From the NCBI RefSeq assembly GCF_002846395.1, contig NZ_PJMU01000001.1, positions 1,054,001 to 1,118,000 on the forward strand: a stretch of DNA of 64,000 nt, read 5' to 3'. Below the pieces are notes generated by a model. That model saw nothing but the letters and a program-made list of their open reading frames with translations. It was not told where the DNA came from and did not search any database. Made by a program: the position numbers and the translations under genes. Shown here piece by piece: positions 59,227 through 64,000 of this stretch. How positions within the stretch are numbered: the first letter of the stretch is position 1; every line of letters starts with the position of its first letter. This stretch comes from Pontibacter ramchanderi (lineage in GTDB: Bacteria > Bacteroidota > Bacteroidia > Cytophagales > Hymenobacteraceae).

Positions 59227-61764
59227 ATGAAAACAAACAAAGACGACCAGACCACCACAAACCAATTTACAGGATTTGTGAACGTACGCGGCGCACGCGA
59301 GCACAACCTCAAAAACATCAACCTAACCATCCCGCGGGATGCGCTGGTGGTGTTCACGGGCGTGTCGGGTTCAGGCAAGTCGAGCCTGGCCTTTGGGACG
59401 TTATATGCCGAAGCGCAGCGGCGCTACCTGGAGTCGGTGTCGCCTTATGCCCGCCGCCTGTTTCACCAGATGGCCGTGCCCGAGGTAGACGCCATTGAAG
59501 GACTGCCACCCGCCGTGGCCCTGCAGCAGCAGCGCGGCACCCCTACCACCCGCTCGTCGGTGGGCAGCGTCACCACGCTCTCGAACCTGCTGCGCATGCT
59601 CTATTCCCGTGCTGGCGACTATCCGGCGGGCCAGTCCATCATTTACGCCGAAGCTTTTTCGCCTAACACCGCCGAGGGGGCCTGCCCTACCTGTCACGGA
59701 CTTGGGAAGATCTATGAGGTAACCGAAAAGTCGATGGTGCCGGACGACTCGCTCACTATACGGGAGCGGGCCATCGCCGCTTGGCCTACCGCCTGGGGCG
59801 GCCAGAACCAGCGCGACATCCTCGTGTCGATGGGCTATGATGTGGACATACCCTGGCGCGACTTGCCACAAAAAGACCGCGATTGGATTCTATTCACAGA
59901 GGAGCAACCCGTGGTGCCCGTATACCCAGGCTATACCCCCGAGGAGACCCGCCGCGCCGTGAAGCGTAAAGAAGAGCCCAACTACATGGGTACCTTTAGC
60001 AGCGCCCGCCGCCATGTATTCCATACCTTTGCCAATACCAACAGTCCGCTCATGAAGCGGCGCGTGATGCAGTACATGCTCAGCACCGATTGCCCCACCT
60101 GCCAGGGCAAGCGCCTGCGGCCCGAATCGCTGTCCGTGAAGTTTGCGGGCTACGACATTACCGAACTGTCACGGCTGCCGCTGAAAAGGGTGCAGGCCGT
60201 GTTGAAGCCCTTTGCGCAGGGCACCGAGCCCGGCCATGCCCGCACCGAGGCCGAGCACCCCGAGCAGGCCATCGTGGCCAGGCGCATCGGCGAGGACTTG
60301 TGCGCCCGCATCGAGGTGCTGCTCGACCTGGGCTTGGGCTATTTGTCCTTGGAGCGAAGCACGCCTACCCTCTCGCCAGGCGAGCTGCAGCGCCTGCGTC
60401 TGGCCACCCAGCTTTACTCGCACCTTTTCGGCGTGGTGTACGTGCTCGACGAGCCATCTGCCGGTCTGCACCCTGCCGACAAAGTAGCCCTGCTCCGTGC
60501 CCTCGACGGACTGAAAAAAGCAGGCAATTCGCTCTTTATCGTGGAGCACGACCTGGCCGTGATCCGTCACGCCGACTGGGTGGTGGACGTAGGACCTGCC
60601 GCCGGCGAAAAAGGAGGCGAAATCCTGTACAGCGGCCCTATGGAAGGGTTGCGCCAGGTAGCGGCTTCCCGTACAGGCGCTTACCTGTTTGGGGAGCAGT
60701 GGGGTGTCAACAACGATCCCCGCGAGCCCACGGCCTGGCTCAGGCTGCGGGATGTATCGCGCAACAACCTACAGAGCTTTGCGGCCGATTTTCCGCTAGG
60801 CGTGTTCACCTCCGTGACGGGTGTATCGGGTTCGGGCAAGTCGAGTCTGGTGAGCCAGGTGCTGGTGGAGTTGGTAGCCATGCACCTGGGGCACGAACTG
60901 CCCGTGGAGGAAGAGGAAGGCGATGCGCTGGAGCGGGACACACCGCAAACCACAGGTGGGTACATCGCAGAGGGCATGCAGCACATCAAGCGCCTGGTGC
61001 GCGTCGACCAAAAGCCCATTGGCAGAACCCCTCGCTCCAATATGGCCACGTACACAGGTTTGTTTGATCATGTGCGCAAGCTTTTCGCAGCCACCCCGCT
61101 GGCCCGAAAGCGGCGCTACGATGCGGGGCGCTTCTCGTTTAATGTGGCGAAAGGACGCTGCGAAAACTGCCAGGGCGAGGGCTTTGTGATGGTGGAGCTG
61201 CTATTTTTGCCGAGCGTGTACGCTCCCTGCCCTGTATGCCACGGTGCCCGTTACAATGCCAAAACGCTGGAGGTAAGCTACCGCGATAAGAACATAGCCG
61301 AAGTACTCGACATGACCGTGGATACTGCCTGGGAGTTTTTTGACGAGGAGCCTGCCGTGCACCGTGCTCTCACCATGCTGCGCGAAGTGGGACTGGGTTA
61401 CCTTAGGCTGGGCCAACCTGCCACCGAACTATCGGGCGGTGAGGCACAGCGCATTAAACTGGCCACCGAACTGCAGCGCTCGCAGCGCGGCAATACCCTT
61501 TACGTACTTGACGAACCTACCACAGGTCTGCACCCCGCCGACGTAGACAAACTCATGACCCAACTCCACCATTTGGTCGACGCGGGCAACACCGTGATCG
61601 TGGTAGAGCACGACATGCGCGTGGTAGCAGCCAGCGACTGGGTGATCGACATTGGCCCGGGTGCTGGTGAAGAGGGCGGACAGATTGTTGCGGAAGGACC
61701 TCCATCTCTTATCACCCAATCAAAGGCAAGCAAGACGGCGCCTTTTCTGAGAGCGCTACTCTAA
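59227..61764 (+). CDS. UvrA2-like excinuclease ATPase lacking the UvrB-binding domain
   Basis: An 845-residue protein with two ABC ATPase modules: Walker [14 protein letters not shown] (about 45-57) and a second [13 protein letters not shown] (about 540), signatures [13 protein letters not shown] and [13 protein letters not shown], and the zinc modules CPTCHGLG (Cys153, Cys156), CPTCQGKR and CENCQGEGF...CPVC. In UvrA the UvrB-binding domain separates SRAGD-type sequence from the zinc site; here only about 20 residues separate them, so that domain is absent and total length is about 100 residues short. This is the UvrA2/DrrC-type arrangement tied to damage tolerance or drug resistance. Its true role here is unknown. 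Confidence 0.93.
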   Translation: MKTNKDDQTTTNQFTGFVNVRGAREHNLKNINLTIPRDALVVFTGVSGSGKSSLAFGTLYAEAQRRYLESVSPYARRLFHQMAVPEVDAIEGLPPAVALQQQRGTPTTRSSVGSVTTLSNLLRMLYSRAGDYPAGQSIIYAEAFSPNTAEGACPTCHGLGKIYEVTEKSMVPDDSLTIRERAIAAWPTAWGGQNQRDILVSMGYDVDIPWRDLPQKDRDWILFTEEQPVVPVYPGYTPEETRRAVKRKEEPNYMGTFSSARRHVFHTFANTNSPLMKRRVMQYMLSTDCPTCQGKRLRPESLSVKFAGYDITELSRLPLKRVQAVLKPFAQGTEPGHARTEAEHPEQAIVARRIGEDLCARIEVLLDLGLGYLSLERSTPTLSPGELQRLRLATQLYSHLFGVVYVLDEPSAGLHPADKVALLRALDGLKKAGNSLFIVEHDLAVIRHADWVVDVGPAAGEKGGEILYSGPMEGLRQVAASRTGAYLFGEQWGVNNDPREPTAWLRLRDVSRNNLQSFAADFPLGVFTSVTGVSGSGKSSLVSQVLVELVAMHLGHELPVEEEEGDALERDTPQTTGGYIAEGMQHIKRLVRVDQKPIGRTPRSNMATYTGLFDHVRKLFAATPLARKRRYDAGRFSFNVAKGRCENCQGEGFVMVELLFLPSVYAPCPVCHGARYNAKTLEVSYRDKNIAEVLDMTVDTAWEFFDEEPAVHRALTMLREVGLGYLRLGQPATELSGGEAQRIKLATELQRSQRGNTLYVLDEPTTGLHPADVDKLMTQLHHLVDAGNTVIVVEHDMRVVAASDWVIDIGPGAGEEGGQIVAEGPPSLITQSKASKTAPFLRALL

Positions 61765-61797
61765 GTTTATTCGTTAGTGGGGCTGGGTGTGAGTTGG

Positions 61798-61824
61798 CAG
61801 GTATAGCGTAGTTGAACAGGTATA
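61798..61824 (+). repeat. Two CAGGTATA motifs after the UvrA2 stop
   Basis: CAGGTATA at 61798-61805 and 61817-61824 in the short gap between the convergent UvrA2 and DUF5020 stops. Confidence 0.88.
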
Positions 61825-61845
61825 GCAGTGCCCCAGGTATTGCCG

Positions 61846-62604
61846 CTACAACGAAAACAGAACATTGGCCTGCAGGATCGACTCGTTCAGCCCGGGTATA
61901 CCGACCACATTGTGCCAGTAGCGCCACTCCGAACCCACGTATACCTTGCCGGGTTTATCCCAGAAGTTACCCAGGTCCACGTGCAATTGCGGCTGGGTGA
62001 GGTATTGGGTGGTGCCGGGCCCGCGATCGCCGATGAAATCCATGAAGCCACGGAAGCGGAAGCGGAGCCGCTCCGAAACAGGTAGAGGCACATCCCAACT
62101 CGGGGTGATCTGGTAAGTACCACTGTATCCGCCGCCCTGCTGTTTGTAATAGTAAGTCTCGAGTTGCAGCAAGCCTTGCCCGGGCAGGCGGAACTTAAAC
62201 GCTGGTCCGGCAGTGTACACAAAAAAATCCTCTTCCCCGCCAAACAGCACGTTGATACCACCCCCAACGAGCACATCACTGATCGGCCCCAGGCTTACTT
62301 CGCTCCCGGTTGCACGGCTCAGGCTAAGCTTCGGGTACCACTCCAGGTATAGGTTCGGGGCAGCCAGACTGGCATCGTTGTAAAGGTCTGCAAAACCAAA
62401 CTGCTCAAAAGCGCCCAGGTCACCAAAATGCTCTACCGTGATGGTGGCCAGCTGTCCGGATTGGTTAAGGGCACGCCCATACAGCAACTGCACATTGGAG
62501 CCTCCCTTGTAATTAACCTGTGCCACTGCCTGGCCCGCAAACAGCATTGTGACACAAAAAAAGCACACAATGCTGCAGAACCTGATGCTGTAAAATTTTG
62601 CCAT
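61846..62604 (-). CDS. DUF5020 family outer-membrane channel (Tsx-like)
   Basis: A 252-residue protein starting at MAKFYSIRF; signal peptide to about residue 25 (CVTMLFAGQAVAQ), then alternating hydrophobic beta strands to the C-terminal ESILQANVLFSL with a final aromatic-rich end, expected for a barrel. Blocks like FADLYNDASLAAPNLYLEWYPKLS and the GPAFKFRLPGQGLLQLETYYYK region fit the Tsx-related DUF5020 family, with Tsx as the nucleoside channel in E. coli. The upstream ATG at 62649 would precede the leader. A CAAAGATA (TATCTTTG on minus) at 62647-62654 is a probable promoter box. Confidence 0.8.
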   Translation of the reverse strand: MAKFYSIRFCSIVCFFCVTMLFAGQAVAQVNYKGGSNVQLLYGRALNQSGQLATITVEHFGDLGAFEQFGFADLYNDASLAAPNLYLEWYPKLSLSRATGSEVSLGPISDVLVGGGINVLFGGEEDFFVYTAGPAFKFRLPGQGLLQLETYYYKQQGGGYSGTYQITPSWDVPLPVSERLRFRFRGFMDFIGDRGPGTTQYLTQPQLHVDLGNFWDKPGKVYVGSEWRYWHNVVGIPGLNESILQANVLFSL

Positions 62605-62646
62605 ACCTTTACCGGGTGTTTTGAATTGTGGGATTCTACGAAAGCA

Positions 62647-62654
62647 CAAAGATA
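62647..62654 (-). promoter_or_regulatory. Minus-7 box for the DUF5020 gene
   Basis: TATCTTTG on the minus strand matches TAnnTTTG, about 43 bases before the chosen start. No convincing minus-33 element is seen. Confidence 0.5.
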
Positions 62655-62757
62655 GTATTTAAAGGATGAACACCGGTAAATGAAATAATTGGACATATAA
62701 ATCATACCGCCTTATTCAAACAACACCATAAGTACTTCATAAATTGATATTTACATG

Positions 62758-62790
62758 CTTGCATTCATACGAATAAAATGTGTAAATTTG
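62758..62790 (+). promoter_or_regulatory. Promoter of the GAF-protein gene
   Basis: CTTG (62758-62761), 21 bases, then TAAATTTG (62783-62790): a near-perfect fit to the Bacteroidota TTTG/TAnnTTTG promoter, 28 bases upstream of the ATG at 62819. Confidence 0.75.
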
Positions 62791-62818
62791 TAGAGAATCA
62801 TCTTTTTACTTTTGTGCG

Positions 62819-63346
62819 ATGGAATACAGATTCGTACATCATTGGAATTACGCACTCCGCGAGGACGAGCATCGCATACTGGAATCTGCCATCTCGCTTA
62901 CCTCACAGCCGCGCAGCAAGGCTTTTTTGCAGCAGGCGGCTGAATTTATTGCGACGCACGGACATATTCAGTACCTGGTGATTGGCAAGCTGAGTGACGA
63001 TGGCCGGCATGTTATAACGAATGTATTTCTGAAAAACGGCAAAGCTTTACCCAGCATCACTTACCCCCTGGAGTTTACCCCCTGCGATTCTGTTCTTACC
63101 CAGCGCTTCTGTTACTATCCTAATAATGTGCAGGACCACTTCCCCCTTGACCTCGAGCTGCAGGAGTTGAACATTGAGAGCTATTTAGGCAGTATTTTCG
63201 TGGACGAAGAGGGCGACCCGGTTGGGTTGATCGCTTTGATGAGCGACAAGCCACTTGAAAACGCCGCCTTTGTAGAACATCTGGTGCTGGTGCTGAGTCC
63301 TGCCATTGAAGAAGAACTGATCCAGGAACGTAACCTCCCTGCATAA
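62819..63346 (+). CDS. Stand-alone GAF domain protein
   Basis: A 175-residue protein made of a single GAF domain. HIQYLVIGKLSDDGRHVITNVFLKNG, PLEFTPCDSVLTQRFCYYPNNVQDHFP and the ESYLGSIFVDEEGDPVGLIALMSDKPLEN stretch (about 130-158) match GAF folds of sensor kinases and phytochromes. No kinase, HD or GGDEF domain follows, and no cysteine that would bind a bilin is evident. The protein could be a free sensor or a partner for the PAS kinases. Good promoter upstream and strong terminator downstream show a monocistronic gene. Confidence 0.8.
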   Translation: MEYRFVHHWNYALREDEHRILESAISLTSQPRSKAFLQQAAEFIATHGHIQYLVIGKLSDDGRHVITNVFLKNGKALPSITYPLEFTPCDSVLTQRFCYYPNNVQDHFPLDLELQELNIESYLGSIFVDEEGDPVGLIALMSDKPLENAAFVEHLVLVLSPAIEEELIQERNLPA

Positions 63347-63362
63347 GCAATCCGCATCATAG

Positions 63363-63412
63363 AAAAACCTCTACCGGCTGAGCACCTTTGTGCTGCAGCG
63401 ATAGAGGTTTTT
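63363..63412. terminator. Terminator after the GAF gene
   Basis: AAAAACCTCTA (63363-63373) pairs exactly with TAGAGGTTTTT (63402-63412), with extra T following. It lies 16 bases after the GAF stop and is oriented for both strands. Confidence 0.92.
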
Positions 63413-63441
63413 TTCTTTAGGAACAGGTATGGCAACCGCCC

Positions 63442-64000
63442 TTAGATAGCCGGATCGTTCGGTGTGTTTGGGTTATTGCGCCGCTCCTGATCCGGGTATG
63501 GGTAGAAATTGCGGTTACGCTCACCCAGGTTATCAGGTGGGCCCGGACGACCGAAACGGCGACTATCTTCCCACTTCTGCCCGCTCAGGTATAGCTCAGC
63601 GGAGCGCTGCTTGTATACCTCCAGTAACAAAGCCTCCCTTGTCACAGGTCCGCTATAAGCAGGCAAACCGGCATGTACGCCAAATGGGTCGCCCGAAGTT
63701 TGTGTCCGTACCTGGTTTATCAGCGCCAGCGCCTCCTCCAAAGAGCCATTGCTTCGGAGCAGCGCTTCCGCTTTGATCAGTTTCATCTCGTCTGGCAGGT
63801 ATACCGGTATGCTCGAGGTCTGGGTATTGAAAAAGCCTGCCAATGTCTTTACCCGGTCCCCTAACACATCGGCACTCGGGTCAGTCATGTAAAAACCGTA
63901 TCGCCCATCACCCGCTTCAAACAAGGCATCGGGCAAGCCAAATTTATCGCGCGGCCTGAAATAGGCCAGGATGAATATCGTGTTATAGATCGGATTCGGG
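63442..64000 (-). CDS. RagB/SusD family nutrient-uptake lipoprotein (C-terminal part, cut by window edge)
   Basis: The open frame runs from beyond position 64000 to the stop at 63442; at least 185 codons are visible. It encodes the C-terminal half of SusD: MKLIKAEALLRSNGSLEEALALINQVRTQ (TPR-like helices), EVYKQRSAELYLSGQKWEDSRRFGRP and the end FYPYPDQERRNNPNTPND. SusD binds glycans or other polymers at the surface beside its SusC channel, presumably located just right of the window. The TTG at 63936 is not the start, since the frame continues upstream with similarity. Confidence 0.9.
   Translation of the reverse strand, partial: PNPIYNTIFILAYFRPRDKFGLPDALFEAGDGRYGFYMTDPSADVLGDRVKTLAGFFNTQTSSIPVYLPDEMKLIKAEALLRSNGSLEEALALINQVRTQTSGDPFGVHAGLPAYSGPVTREALLLEVYKQRSAELYLSGQKWEDSRRFGRPGPPDNLGERNRNFYPYPDQERRNNPNTPNDPAI

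Overview
This window looks like chromosomal DNA of a Bacteroidota bacterium, most likely of the Hymenobacteraceae/Cytophagales type (Pontibacter-like is my guess, not proven). The reasons are a SusD-family gene, DUF5686, S41, DUF983 and DUF4345 proteins, lipoproteins with an LxxC box, TAnnTTTG-type promoters, and GC-rich coding DNA with AT-rich spacers. I see no rRNA, tRNA, phage, CRISPR array or recognisable transposase.

Layout. (1) 1-6.8 kb: a tight minus-strand operon reading serine palmitoyltransferase, GNAT-type acyltransferase, NAD-dependent epimerase/reductase, inositol-3-phosphate synthase, PgpA-like phosphatase, GtrA membrane protein, DUF5686 outer-membrane protein (cut by the left edge). 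A TetR gene lies upstream. The first three match the bacterial ceramide route (Spt, bCerS, CerR) and the next two an inositol-lipid route, so the operon probably makes inositol-modified sphingolipids. (2) 7-14.7 kb: DUF983, AraC, pirin, two multi-PAS histidine kinases, a hexapeptide acyltransferase. (3) 14.8-23 kb: SDR, small-multidrug-export protein, MBL-fold lipoprotein, long-chain acyl-CoA ligase, glycogen-binding domain protein, AGCS alanine symporter. (4) 23-29 kb: an AT-richer block with a DUF559 nuclease gene set between inverted palindromic repeats, then HrpB helicase, a cytochrome c, a decayed esterase pseudogene, YceI, and a second repeat cluster. (5) 29-46.8 kb: mixed housekeeping and envelope genes (TruA, DUF3616, ArsR-SRPBCC pair, proline iminopeptidase-like hydrolase, third PAS kinase, penicillin acylase, quinone-oxidoreductase-like protein, S41 peptidase, DinB, a disordered R/D/S/Y-rich protein). 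(6) 46.9-58.9 kb: fourth PAS kinase, a complete RND efflux operon (MFP, AcrB-type pump, OMF), a Vms1/ANKZF1-like release-factor candidate, a zinc alcohol dehydrogenase pair. (7) 59-64 kb: a UvrA2-like ATPase lacking the UvrB-binding domain, a DUF5020 channel, a GAF protein and the end of a SusD gene.

Two signals stand out beyond the genes. The heptamer AGGTATA/TATACCT (often CAGGTATA) recurs about 100 times by my manual scan, on both strands, in coding and intergenic DNA, in several reading frames and inside at least one terminator stem; base composition predicts about five. It behaves like a genome-wide signal (uptake, recombination or methylation-type), not like a local promoter. Second, short repeats with core TCCCCTTGAGGGGA and tail AGGGGTGT surround the DUF559 gene as an inverted pair and recur about 5 kb away without it, suggesting a nuclease-linked non-autonomous repeat family.
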